Positions 43,711 to 54,875 of a stretch of DNA of 64,000 nt are shown piece by piece. Position 1 is the stretch's first letter, and the number at the start of each line of letters is the position of its first letter. The position numbers were made by a program, and so were the translations under genes. The DNA is from Paramarasmius palmivorus (Eukaryota > Basidiomycota > Agaricomycetes > Agaricales > Marasmiaceae), in NCBI GenBank assembly GCA_037176845.1, contig JAYKXP010000060.1, positions 124,001 through 188,000 of the forward strand, read 5' to 3'. Below the pieces are notes generated by a model, which saw only the letters and a list, made by a program, of their open reading frames with translations, made no database searches and was not told the DNA's origin.

Positions 43711-44569
43711 TGTAATCTCTTTGATACTGCCTCCAATCTACTACTATAAATACCTGTTGGATAATATATACATACTGTGTCGACCACAAAAGTGCTGGAG
43801 GAGATGATTGGGATCCGGAAAGTACGGGCGCTAACGACGATACCTTTTCTCTCCCCACAACCACGACTTTCAGAGGCTCCATGGCTTCCTTCCGGCCCTC
43901 ACCGTCAGCGTTACAGAGTGTAACTCTTTCCACCAGCTTTCACCATGGTGCATAATTCCTAAACAGGTTTGTTCATAGCTTCTTCGTTTCCCGGTTAGCT
44001 CTGACCACCGCTTTTCTCAAGTCTGTGCCCTTGACTTCCCATAAAAGAGTCTTCAAAAGAGCCGGGCCTGGCCCTCATAGCGCTCTTGTAAATACACCCC
44101 GTTGGAAGAAATCCTTAGCTTCGAATTTGTCACCCTGTAGTTGGAACGATCATCCGCACCTGTGACATCTAGAAGAAACGAAATAATGGGGTATCATTGC
44201 TGCTGTTTCTCGCTGTCTCGGAAACCTGTAGAGTTGGGGAGAGGATTCAATGCTGGGAATATAATGATTGCGCGAATCAGTCAGCAAAACATACAATATG
44301 TCACCTAGTGAGTCACCGCCGTCTCTAGTACTACGATTCTGATCCACATCACTATAGTTAGGTCGCGTACAAAGCTTCCTGATTTCTCGGTCGGACACTT
44401 CGATTAATCCCCGAATTTGCATGGTCGAAATGGAATCTCCATGGTCACAAGGGAAACTTCCATTCCTGATTTGAGTCAGACTTCGCCTTCCATACCCTTT
44501 GTCACGAACCAAACATCAAGTTCTTGTGTATATCAATGTCGCAACTCATCCACATTCTGTCCCGTACCG
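43711..44569. other. spacer between array copies A and B; nothing recognised
   Basis: No DUF6533 fragment was found in it. Several short frames without domains. Confidence 0.5.
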
Positions 44570-45721
44570 ATGGATTCAACCTCGACATTGCACTTAGACA
44601 CACATCCACAGCCTGCGGAACTTGCTGGTTCCTATATCGTCGTTGCTACACTGGGGGTAGGTGACTTCACCTTTCTTGGCGGTACAAGTTGCCCATCTCA
44701 CAGCGGAATGTAACAGATGTTCGTATGGGACGTCCTCACCAACCTGAGTGACGAATATTACCTGATAGTCAGACGAAGAATTGGTTTGCCATCGATTGTC
44801 TACGCGATATCTAGGTAAGCTTCAACTCGTTTTTCTGGCACATATCTTATGAAATGTGTTGCCAGGGCTAGCGCCTTCGCAGGGCTCGTAGGAGCTATGC
44901 TTATCTTCGGCAAGGATTCCTTTGATTACTGGGAATGTTCAAATTACTCAGCCCTTCTCCAGCAACACCTATCGGCAGATTTTGCTCCATTTTTGCTAAA
45001 GCAATCCTCATAGGTTTTCCGGTGTTTATTGCTACCAAGAATCTCCTTCTCTTCTTCCGACTCCGTGCAGTCTATATGGACCGGCAAGGTGTTGTTATAG
45101 GTTTTTTCGTTGCACTGCTCATTACAGTGGGATCTACGACTTTGATTCCGTTTGCCGGGGAAGCGTACCAGATCGGACCCGCGAACCCATTCTGCACCGC
45201 GAGAATGAACCCAGCACTGGCGCAAGTCATGTTACTTGTTCCCTTACCCAACCAATTGGCGATCTTCTTCGCCATATCTTGGCGGTTGTTACCTCGACAC
45301 ATTCTCGAGGAGTCGAGCAGCGAACGCACCTTCCCTTCCAAACTCAAAGTAGTCTTCCGCGGGAAGCATCTTCCTGCGCTCTCTAAAACCCTTTTCATAG
45401 ACGGGCAGAGATACATATTGTAGGTCTTGTTTCTTCTCGTCTCGCAGGACGTGACTGATGCCTTGTAGGGTTTTCATTGTAACCACGATCATCACCGCCG
45501 TAACTATGAGTATCAAGGAGCTACCAGACATCTATCGCTTCATCCTCGTTGCTCCCCACATCGCCATCGAAAACAGCATGAATTCGTATCTTTTCCGAAG
45601 TGTTCGGGCGGCACTGACAACAAATGTTGTAACTGAATCGACGATACACTTTCGACAGACAGAAAGTGAACATACGAATGTTCGTCGGTCCATAATCACA
45701 CAATCTGTAATCGACGCATAA
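44570..45721 (+). CDS. DUF6533-type multi-pass membrane protein, array copy B
   Basis: Five exons encode about 340 residues starting MDSTSTLHLDTHPQPAEL. Collinear with copies A, C and D: GSYIVVATLG, MFVWDVLTNLSDEYYLIV, ATPIGRFCSIFAKAILIG, LLFFRLRAVYMDRQ, LIPFAGEAYQIGPANPFC, NQLAIFFAISWRLLPRHILEE, GKHLPALSKTLFIDGQRY, ELPDIYRFILVAPHIAIEN and YLFRSVRAA, with a longer hydrophilic tail ending SVIDA. About seven membrane helices. The third intron (44910-44962) begins GCAAGG, a GC donor at a place where copies C and D have GT. Function unknown. Same strand as the other copies; each has its own spacer, so they are separate genes. Confidence 0.78.
44910..44962 (+). other. GC-AG intron 3 of array copy B
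   Basis: The donor reads ATCTTCG followed by GCAAGG, and the acceptor is CTTCTCCAG before CAACACCTATC. In copy D the same exon end is ATCTTCG followed by GTAAGA. Only this splice gives the conserved TPIGRFC continuation. Confidence 0.7.
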
Positions 45722-46242
45722 TTCTAATTGTATGGACCATTCAGCCTTGATGTCAAGTACACTAATGTAGCCATCCTTGTTGGAATACATCACCGGATCC
45801 CAGGTTTACCGTCTTGTACACAGTGCAAGTGTATCCTCATGAGCGCTTGCATAGGAAGCAACTAGGGATCAGCTTGACCAAGGAGTGCGACTGAATACAA
45901 GCCCCCCGAATTGGCCGGAACGGAGACGTAAGCCTTACTGATGAGTCATGAATCATTGATACAGGAATTCCATGATAGGTTTTATTGGTCTAGACGTCGA
46001 CAGAACCGTTCTGGGACATGCAGTGCCGCAGTCTTTAGCGGGACCTTCACATCCCGCATTCTCTTGATCTCCGGGCTCGTTATCTCTAAAGGTCCGGACT
46101 GAAGTCAGATTATAACGTCGGAATATCGCTGACACCAGACATGCTGATCGAACTGTCGCCGTGCATGACTCTTGTAAAGCGCGGCCTTGGCCTATAAGAG
46201 CCGTCATCCACATCCACCAAATATCCTCCTTCTTCTAGCCAA
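45722..46242. other. spacer between array copies B and C; nothing recognised
   Basis: Short minus-strand frames (45521-45793, 45953-46213) have no domain and partly overlap copy B. Confidence 0.5.
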
Positions 46243-47384
46243 ATGCCCGCTGCAGTCGCAGAGTCAGGGGCCTATCCCGCGGAACTTTATGGGTCGTACA
46301 TCGTAGTGGCAACCCTTGGGGTAGGTGTTCGATGGTCCAAACATTCCCAGTCGTACTCTCGCTCAGCTGGGCCTGGCAGATGTTCGTTTGGGACATACTA
46401 ACGAACCTGGGAGATGAATATCACCTAATTCTTAAACCGCGTAGATTTGGATTTCCGGTGGTGGTATATGTGCTTTATAGGTATGTTTTGATCCAATCCA
46501 AAGTTTATATTGTATCACACCGAGCTCAGAATGTTGCTTAGACTCATCGCCGTTGCAGGGATGATAGGAGCTTTCCTTGTTTTTGGTTGGTGCACATGTA
46601 CTAGTGGATTTTATTACATCTCGAGCTGAAACCGGCCCAGCGACACCAATAGGTAGATTCTGTACAGGCATCACCAGGGCAATCCTCATCGGCTTTCCTG
46701 TGGGCATCCTTCTGCACAATCTCTCCCTCTTCTTTCGACTTCGTGCGGTCTATATGGACAAACAAAACGTTGTCAGGGCGTACTTTATTGCATTGCTCGT
46801 TGTGACTGGATGTTCAACTCTAATCCCGTTTGCCGGTGAGGCGCACCAAATAGGACCCGCCAACCCATATTGCACGGCATCGGCAAATGTAGTCCTCACA
46901 AAAGTCATGTTGATCATCCCTTTGCTCAACCAGCTCGGGATATTTTTTGCTATATCCTGGCGACTGATTCCAAGGCACATCTTGGAGGAGACGAGCAAAA
47001 GCCACTCGTGGCTGTGGAAAATCAGAGTCATCATCAAGGGGAAGCACCTTCCTAGTCTCACTAAAACCATGTTCATCGACGGTCAATGGTATATCGTGTG
47101 AGTACCAATTTCTTCGCGCCGCACTACATGCTCACATGCATATAAACAGAGTATTTCTCATCTCAACCATTATCACCTCCATGATCATAGCTCTTGGGCG
47201 ACTACCCAACATATATTGCTTGGTGCTTATTGCTCCCCACGCTGCAATTGAGCATTGCATGAACTCCTATCTCTTTCGAAATGTTCGCGTGACAGCTATG
47301 TCAAACGCTATCGAACCAGCAATAAATATACGGACGACTGTATACTCTAATCCTGGGCTTCCTATTATCCGTCACTATGTATAG
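46243..47384 (+). CDS. DUF6533-type multi-pass membrane protein, array copy C
   Basis: Five exons encode about 335 residues starting MPAAVAESGAYPAEL. Conserved parts: GSYIVVATLG, MFVWDILTNLGDEYHLIL, ATPIGRFCTGITRAILIG, LSLFFRLRAVYMDKQ, LIPFAGEAHQIGPANPYC, NQLGIFFAISWRLIPRHILEE, GKHLPSLTKTMFIDGQWY, RLPNIYCLVLIAPHAAIEH and YLFRNVR. It differs from the others by KPRR in place of KRR/K after the first helix and by a few lost aromatic residues near the last helix, so it may be the most diverged copy. All introns use GT-AG (third donor GTTGGT). About seven membrane helices; function unknown. Confidence 0.77.
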
Positions 47385-49242
47385 CTTTATTATTCATGTA
47401 CAGGCTGTACCTTGCTTGACTTGCGTATCTACCGCACTCCCTAAACTCATCCGATACCCGAACGCTGTTCTTGACGGCAAGGTAGGATGAGCGTCCAGAT
47501 ACAGGCAAATGCATAATGGCATTGGCAAAACCGTCACTCGTCTGAGTAGGAAGACTGCGAATCAAATAGGTAAGAAACGCGATAGTTGATGAGATGCCTA
47601 AAATCTATGCATGGCTACTGCAAGTGCGGATTTATCGTCGCGATGTTTATTTATCAGATTCAATATACACCACCGAGAAAAGAGAGCAGAAGGAAGAGCA
47701 GCAAGTAGCGACAAGTAAAAGCAGTACGAGTCGGATCGAGAGCAATCGCCGATTGAGTTTGGATGAAGATGGAACAACATAGAGCAACTTAGCTTGAGGT
47801 TCCGAGCTGGTAACGAGTGTTGAATACTGATTAGATCTGAAACGATGCTGAAGTGGTCCGAATTAGGCAATATTTCAGTACGTAGTGATACTGAATCCGA
47901 ACAGTGAATATGTTCGAGTAGCCGAGGAATGGAACACTGTCTAGAGCCTTGCCTCGTATTGTATAGGTTATGCACAAGAAAGAAATGGGTTCCATGTGTT
48001 ACGCGTATCGAGATATACAGTCCCGGCAACTCTTGCTTCTCGGACTATGGCGATGACTTCGGCATGCTGTGAATCGTGATAGACACCACGAATCATTGGT
48101 AATCCACGGAAGACATAAGTTCCATGACATCGTGCCATGTGCACTGGTATACATACATAGAAATCTCTGCGGAGCTGTTGAAGCAGACGAGCCTTCGTTA
48201 CATTTCCAGTTCTTCGACGAGACCCTCCCTCACTAATGAAGCAGTAGTGCTTTGGCGGACAATGAATGTTGAGCGTATAAAACGAGCATCAATCTGTTGG
48301 ATCATTTGAACGTTGGAGGCATACGCATCTGTTGAGCCACGGCTAAGATTGACTGAGGGTTGAGATGGGCAACAGTGGAAGAGGCAGAGTAAAGCGCTGA
48401 AAGGTAACCAAGCTTGCCGTTTGAGGCAAAACGATTACACGGTCACGTGTGCTACATCGCACTTCCGCACTTCAGAATCCAGATTCATTGATTCAGGTTC
48501 CAATTTCGAACACTTGGTCTGAGCCTATCCTTCATCCTCGTTTACCCTCCAGTCATTTCCCAATACCAAGCATTTCACCTCCCCCGCACCATGTACCAGG
48601 GAAGCAATACGAATAGTCTTTGATCAAGAGCAGTATCCCCCGTAAGAGGAATGGAGCCCTTACGTGGAGGAGTGGAAGGGTCAAGATTTGGTCGAGAGGT
48701 ACAACGATTGGTATTTGTTGCAGTAATGGAAAATCTTTAGCGAGTTGCTGAATGGAAGTGGTCGGGGCTTTAACGGCTGCTACCTCTGCATGGATTTGTG
48801 GGCTTTGTCTAGTTGCAATTTTGCACTCGAAATGACCCTTCGTGAGTCATGATTTTGTTCGTTTAACTCGAGAGTGCTCATCTTTGACGTGTGCTCAGAT
48901 TTATAAAATAGACCACACCACCCAAAATCCGACTCTACCACGTCGAGTGAATCACCGCCCGCCATATATTAACGCTGACCCCTCATGACAATTTCTATCG
49001 GGAAGGGTTGCACAGGTCGGCAAGGTGTGCGTATTACCGAGACTGAACTGTACACTCGCTATTTGTGACCGAATCGCCGTGATTATCAGAGAACTGCGCC
49101 TTCCATTCTTCAACAATCCGGACTTCATACTTCATACCTCCTGTCATGATACTTTCCACTTATGGGTACTCAAGCATTCGGAGGAGTTTCACCACCCACA
49201 TATATATGAAGCTGCTAGCATAGTGATCCTTGTCTTGTGCTA
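47385..49242. other. long spacer between array copies C and D
   Basis: 1.86 kb without a supported gene; no fifth DUF6533 fragment was found. A minus-strand frame at 47598-48029 has no domain. Two TGAGTCA-like sites lie near 48842 and 48944. Confidence 0.5.
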
Positions 49243-50374
49243 ATGAGTTCTCCAACAACGGTAGTCGAGGCCCAGCCCCAACCCGCGGAACTTTTTGGGA
49301 CGTATATTGTGGTTGCAACGCTAGGGGTCAGTGACTTACTATCTTTCAAGCACGCTGTTACTTACGCCTCGAGAATTCAGATGTTTGTTTGGGATGTTCT
49401 TACCAATCTCAGCGACGAATACCGATTGTTACTCAAGCGAAAGATTGGATGGCCGACGGTAGTATACACACTATCTAGGTGAGCTTAAGCTAGGTTTTGA
49501 AGTGTGCTTCTCACTGAGCGTCCCTGTCAGAGTTGTTGCAGGCGCCGGCCTGATCGGAGCGGTGCTCATCTTCGGTAAGACTATTCGTGATCAAAAGGAT
49601 CTCGCTCTAGCTAAAGTTTTGAGTGTACAGCATTCCCAATAGGAAGATTCTGCTCCAGCTTTGCCCAAGCCATTCTCTTCGGCTTCCCTGTGTTCATAGC
49701 TCTGGAAGGCATCCTCCTTTTCTTTCGACTTCGGGCAGTCTACATGGACAAGAAGGGCGTTGTCACCGGCTTTTTAATCGCCGTGCTCGTAACTGCGGGG
49801 TGCTCAGCGTTGATTCCATTCGTCGGCGAGGCCTACCAAATAGGTCCAACGAATGCCTACTGCGGAGCAAGAATGAACCCCAGGCTTGGAGAAGTTGCGT
49901 TGGTCGTTCCTCTGCTTAGCCACATGGCCATGTTCTTCGCCATATCCTTTCGCTTAATGCCTACTCATATCTTGGAGGAAATGAGAAGTGGGCGAACGCT
50001 CTTATCCAAACTCAAAATCATCTTTTGTGGAAAGCACCTCCCAAGCCTCACAAAGACTATGTTCATAGATGGACAGCGGTACATTCTGTGAGTATCATAC
50101 TGTCCACTGTTGTATCCGCGCTAAATTCTTGTATAGGGTATTCCTCGTCACGACCATTATCGCGGCTGTGGTTATGGCTATTGGACAATTGCCTGATATA
50201 TACCGCTTCATTCTAGTCGCGCCTCATGTCGCAATCGAGAACAGTATGAATTGCTACCTATTTCGAAGTGTTCGTAAAACGGCCTTAAAACCTAGCGTGA
50301 ATGAGCTGCCGACTCATTTCCTACGGACTACCATTCATTCCTCTTCTACTTCTACAATACCTCAAAGTGTATAA
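49243..50374 (+). CDS. DUF6533-type multi-pass membrane protein, array copy D
   Basis: Five exons encode about 335 residues starting MSSPTTVVEAQPQPAEL. Conserved parts: GTYIVVATLG, MFVWDVLTNLSDEYRLLLKRK, AGAGLIGAVLIFG, FPIGRFCSSFAQAILFG, LLFFRLRAVYMDKK, LIPFVGEAYQIGPTNAYC, MAMFFAISFRLMPTHILEE, GKHLPSLTKTMFIDGQRY, QLPDIYRFILVAPHVAIEN and YLFRSVRK. All introns are GT-AG; the first (54 nt) is a multiple of three with no stop, so an unspliced form would stay in frame. About seven membrane helices; function unknown. Last of the array; it faces a convergent DUF6534 gene 164 bases away. Confidence 0.8.
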
Positions 50375-50538
50375 TTAGCATGTAAACAGGTTATCCCAAG
50401 GGCAAAGTAGCTACATTACGACAAGAATAATACACGCCTTCATCAAACGATCGTGCTTGTCTTTGTGACTGTTGATGCTTCTTCGTGCATTGAAGAATAC
50501 TGCACCGTATGTCCGAGTCAGAATATTTTCCACGACAC

Positions 50539-52034
50539 CTAAAAGCTACTTACATTCGTGGATTTGCTGTGTCCGCCATGTACCTGCGTCCTCGTCGAGT
50601 CGGTCATCGTGCTAGGGATACCGCTCTCAACGAGCGGGAAGGTTACTGTCGGTCCTCCGCCTCGCAAGGCTTGTCGAGCATTGAGGCTTGTAACGCGTTA
50701 GCTAGGACTATAATCAACGGTGGAAGAACCACATACAAAGCAAGCATTGAATTCAAGTAGCAGTTGTTGAGTGGGAAGTAGAAGACGGTGTTGTAGAACG
50801 TATCAATGAGGATCTGGCCCACGAGCAGAGCTATGATTGTACAGGCCCTGTATCGTTTCCTGGTCAGTGTCTTGAACTGAGGATTGTATTGTAACTTTGC
50901 TCACGTCGTAATAACTCCCGTGTTGATGCTGTATATCATCAGCTTCTTGATCGTGTTGTTGGACCTGGTGCCTAATCAGACCGTTCAATAGAACAAGATA
51001 CAGCCATTATTTACCGTTTCATCCCCTGCTGACGCCCTTGCATGAGATAAAATATCATGCTTGCGGCGATAAGAGCGTCAGAAGCAAAGGCACATGCCAA
51101 TGAGGTCGTAGAGAGAAACTGGTGGTAAACCGTCAATCAGTAATCCCACAGACAAATAGCTGAACGCACAGTAATAGCGGGAATGTAGAGCATAGATCCG
51201 ATGATATACAGCTCTACAATATAAGCTGTGGTGCTGTTCAGCATTTCTCTGGTGTGCAGAACTCTAGGACACTCACTGACACCGAGTGCCAGACAGGCAA
51301 ATGCTAAGAGGACCTAAGCTAGATATGAGATAGGTTCAAGGACTCCCGACACATCAGCTCACTATGGCAGCCGGTATCCAAATCTTTCTACCACCCACTG
51401 TCGAAATTGTTCAGCGATATTGTAGCTTGTGCTGAAAGAGGAACCTACGCATATAGATACGGTACGCGTAGAAGACCTGTACCAAAAAGCCAACAAGCGA
51501 GGTGACCACAAGGAACACCTGGGCAAATGCAACTTAGTCACCGGTACCAAACTGCTAGCTCGAAGAACTTCGTGTACTCACGACAAGACTCGGACTAACA
51601 GTCAATAGCGCACCGAGATTCCCGTAGTTTTCGATCAAAAAGAACCACATAAAATGCATCGTCGTAAGCAATCCAAGCGTATCAAGTACCCTGTGTAACG
51701 AGATCGTTATCAACAAGCTCTGGTGCTGGGAATGAATGTGGCTGACATCAGGAGCATCACCTAGAATGCAACGTCAGGATACTCGTCAGAAGGAAGAATA
51801 ATCACACCACGCACGAATGATCGCAAAAAGACAGGATCCGACTTCCAGTATCCAGTGATGTATTGGTATGCCTGGAGGAGCGTAACGCCGTAGAAGCTGG
51901 TCGCAGTGTCAAAGCTAGTGGATAAGAAATCGGGATAATCAGACGTACATCGCAGACAAGAACAGCCCAATGAAGGCAGCACCAAGTGTTGGCGGCAGGG
52001 GAAGGGATTTCAGTTCATCAGGTATCTCCGACAT
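50539..52034 (-). CDS. DUF6534-type seven-helix membrane protein
   Basis: About nine short exons encode roughly 330 residues from the ATG at 52034 (MSEIPDELKSLPLPPTLG). The DUF6534 pattern is clear: LPPTLGAAFIGLFLSAI joined to FYGVTLLQAYQYITGYW in helices 1-2, VMLLMVLDTLGLLTTMH in helix 3, FLVQVFYAYRIYM, FACLALGV, then TSLACAFASDALIAASMIFYL and SNNTIKKLMIYSINTGVITT, and LNSMLAFLNARQALRGG near the end. The tail is hydrophilic (VHGGHSKSTN). These fungal proteins are integral membrane proteins of unknown function, often in multigene families. Exon joins were set by the family pattern. It is convergent with the DUF6533 array. Confidence 0.8.
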
Positions 52035-52591
52035 ACGGGCAACTAGAAAGACCACGAAGGAAAAGTCCAGGAAGCGGGAAGCTTTTAGTCTGGTGATGCA
52101 GATATTTGCTGCGATATAAATGCGTCGTTGGACATGCAACCCGGTTTGGGAATTGAGCGGCTCAGTTATACTGTAAGAAGGAAACTGCTATCAAAGGTAA
52201 AGGCCAGTCATTGTTTACGGACCCCAATCAGTGCTGCATCAGCATCATGATCTTGATCACCAATTTTTGTTCGACGGCGATAGTGGAAACAGCGCACAAT
52301 CCTTTCTATTATGCCCTGACAAAGGGTATAACCATCTCAGTTCATTCAGCAATACCACTGCTGCCGTTGGGAGCATGGGAGCGCCGTACCGACTTAAATG
52401 GTAGGCCCAGGCACCATTCACTACGTTGTTATTTGACGGGCCGTGTTGCATTGAATCACTTTGGTTAGATATGATTCGACCGAGCCGAAACAAGTAGACC
52501 TAGCTCCGAATCGAATGTGACTTTGGAGACCTGTAATAAGTACACCGAGGTGATACAAATGTTTATGTATAGTTCCACTGTCGGACGTTCA
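52035..52591. other. intergenic; nothing recognised
   Basis: Promoter side of the DUF6534 gene and 3' flank of the GNAT gene. Overlapping frames at 52211-52468 (+) and 52257-52493 (-) have no domain. Confidence 0.5.
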
Positions 52592-53602
52592 TTAATTTCG
52601 ACTATGCGCACATAGGAAAAAGAAGGATGTCACCTTCGTCATGACCCACTCCGGGTACCCAGTTGCTGCTTCTCCCTTCGCAATGATACCGCTGGAATCG
52701 ACAGAGCCTTTCCCAAAGCAGTGCTCCTCGTCGACCTAAAAATAAAGGTGTCAACCCTAAAACCATACTCGCCGAGCAAAAACAGACCTCAAATCCATAA
52801 TGGGCATAGATATCCCGAGTACGAACTTTGGTCGCTTCAAGATGGACTGGTTTGGGAGCGGTGCGTTTGAAACCATCTTTCATCATCAAAGAACATAGTC
52901 CTGGGAACCGATCATCAGACACGATCTCAGCGAGGAAGAACTGAACGTAAACAACCTTTGCCTTCGTACGGTGGATCAACGCCCATCTCCAAGAGGTGCC
53001 ACGAATCCAATCTGTCCAATGATCGGGATTTGAAGGCCCTGTCGAGAGTGGCCTCGACGTAGGGGTTGAAATCATTCAATACACGCTGTCGATGCTAGTC
53101 AGAACGACGTCTTGGCCAAGAGGTTCGGAATAGTCACCTTACACCCGCTGACACCCCACCTGAACAAGACCTTCAAGACACCAGAACGAAGAACAGTAGA
53201 GATGGGAAAGTCCATAGCTTGTCCAGGTTTCAACCAGACAGTCGCAGCAGCGATAGTTTCTCCTCCACTATCGGTGGGTATGACGACTACAGTCACAAAT
53301 CCTCCTTGGAGCGTCGATCCTCGAACAAGGGTGTTCTGGAATGCACGAAGGTTCTTCAAAGTCTGCTTCGTGGCGGGGGAGTATTTGTCCTGGTCTGGTT
53401 GGTCGTTGTACGTGGGCACTAGTTCTTTGACACCGCCGAACCAGTTCATAGAGGGATCTCGGGCGAAGGCGCGTGTCAGCATGTCGATGACCTCGGGATA
53501 TTCGTGGGGCTCGGCGACGCGAACATAGGCGCCATGTAGGGAGGATGAAGACATGTTTTCAGGAGGAGAATCGGTGTGTTGTTCGGAAGAAATGCTGGCC
53601 AT
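52592..53602 (-). CDS. GNAT-family N-acetyltransferase
   Basis: Four exons encode about 275 residues from the ATG at 53602 (MASISSEQHTDSPPENM). The fold is GNAT: VRVAEPHEYPEVIDMLTRAF near residue 27, RDPSMNWFGG, IAAATVWLKPGQ, then WHLLEMGVDPPYEGKGL with the Q/RxxGxG-type acetyl-CoA loop (here YEGKGL), followed by LMMKDGFKRTA, HLEATKVRTRDIYAHYGFE and GYPEWVMTKV. Similar fungal proteins acetylate small molecules and are often near secondary-metabolism or resistance genes. Substrate not predictable. The C-terminus is slightly uncertain: the frame runs on 11 residues past MTKV to a TAA at 52592, whereas relatives usually end sooner. Confidence 0.82.
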
Positions 53603-54875
53603 GGCCTGGCTTGGGGTTTGTCCGTGGCGGTGAGCCTAGCCAGGTGGTGGCTTCTACAGATCATGATTTTCGTCAGGTAGTGATCACGGACACGTGCACA
53701 ACGTCCTTCTGAAAATTAGCCTATCATCAAGAACTTGATGAGAGAAAAGGTGTAACAGGTGTCAACTACGCTCGCGCTCGCCACATTCCGGCTATCACAT
53801 TGTCGTTTCTGATGTCGTTTGAGATGTTGGCTCAGTTGAAATGAAACATGTGAAGCTATCATATACGCAGTATGAAGTAGTGAAGATGGGAATATGGGAA
53901 GAGCCGAACCGGACGTACCTCAACCATAACTGAGCCGCTTGCTGGCCGCTTGACTGCTCGTCTGACCCAACCACTTGCCCGGCACCCTCGTCAGTGAGCT
54001 TGAAAGCCCGCGTCCTCATATAGTTCTCCGCCTTTCTCTTCAGGATTCTTGTTCTGCTTGCCCTCGACGACCCCCCGCTTCAGGAGCGATGGCTGTTCCG
54101 AGCCAAAAGATAAACTTGAGCACTAGCTCAAGTTCTAAGCGAGCCAGCCCAGAGTTTGGCACGAATTTACTTCACAATGGACGGATACTGGATAGATCGC
54201 CGGTGAATATAGCATTTTAGCGACAAGAGGTCCAAGGAACATATACCTGTAATTTAGTGAAAATTCAGAGAATTCTCCCGAGAGTGACGCAGATTCAAGG
54301 CAACCTGAACACGGATATTAAGGAATTTGATGTGGTACTCTTGAGCGTATGTATCTTGCGAGTAGAGGTGATGATGGGGGAGATTTTAAGGCAATCCATC
54401 TATCTATCTATGGGATAAGCTTCACCGCCTTCAATGCCCACCACCCAATAGGAGAAAAATGACCCTGTTATAACGGGATCGGGGTGCAACATGCGTGTTT
54501 TGGTTGCATCCTAATGCTCAAGGGTCAATTTGGGTCCCCGAACGACAACATAACCAACCGCAAGACGTGGACATTAGGTTTCACGGATGGATTGCTGTTC
54601 TCGAGTTCAACACGAGAGGCAGGGTTTCTGGAAAGTGGATCAAGGCAGCTAAGCATGTCCTACAATTGGATAGACGACCACTTTGGCACAAGTACTAGTT
54701 TAGAAAGTGTTCTTGACGATGTTCGCTTCGGGTTTGAGTTCGGTTTGAATGCCAGAAATATTTGAAACGCATTAGAGTGCACATTGTTACAATACAAAGA
54801 TTTGTGAGATACTCTTGTTGATAAATAAGGAGGCCGTGCAAAGAAATGCAGTATTAACAGGAGACGCAAAGGCAT
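53603..54875. other. intergenic, 1.3 kb; nothing recognised
   Basis: Frames at 53795-54019 (-) and 54484-54765 (+) lack ATG starts or domains. A short ATCTATCTATCTAT microsatellite lies near 54399. Confidence 0.5.

Noticed and set aside
47385..49242. A possible fifth DUF6533 copy in the long spacer
   Set aside because: I looked for the GEAYQIGP and DGQ loops on both strands and found none.
54395..54415. ATCT microsatellite
   Set aside because: Only about three and a half units; ordinary intergenic simple sequence.
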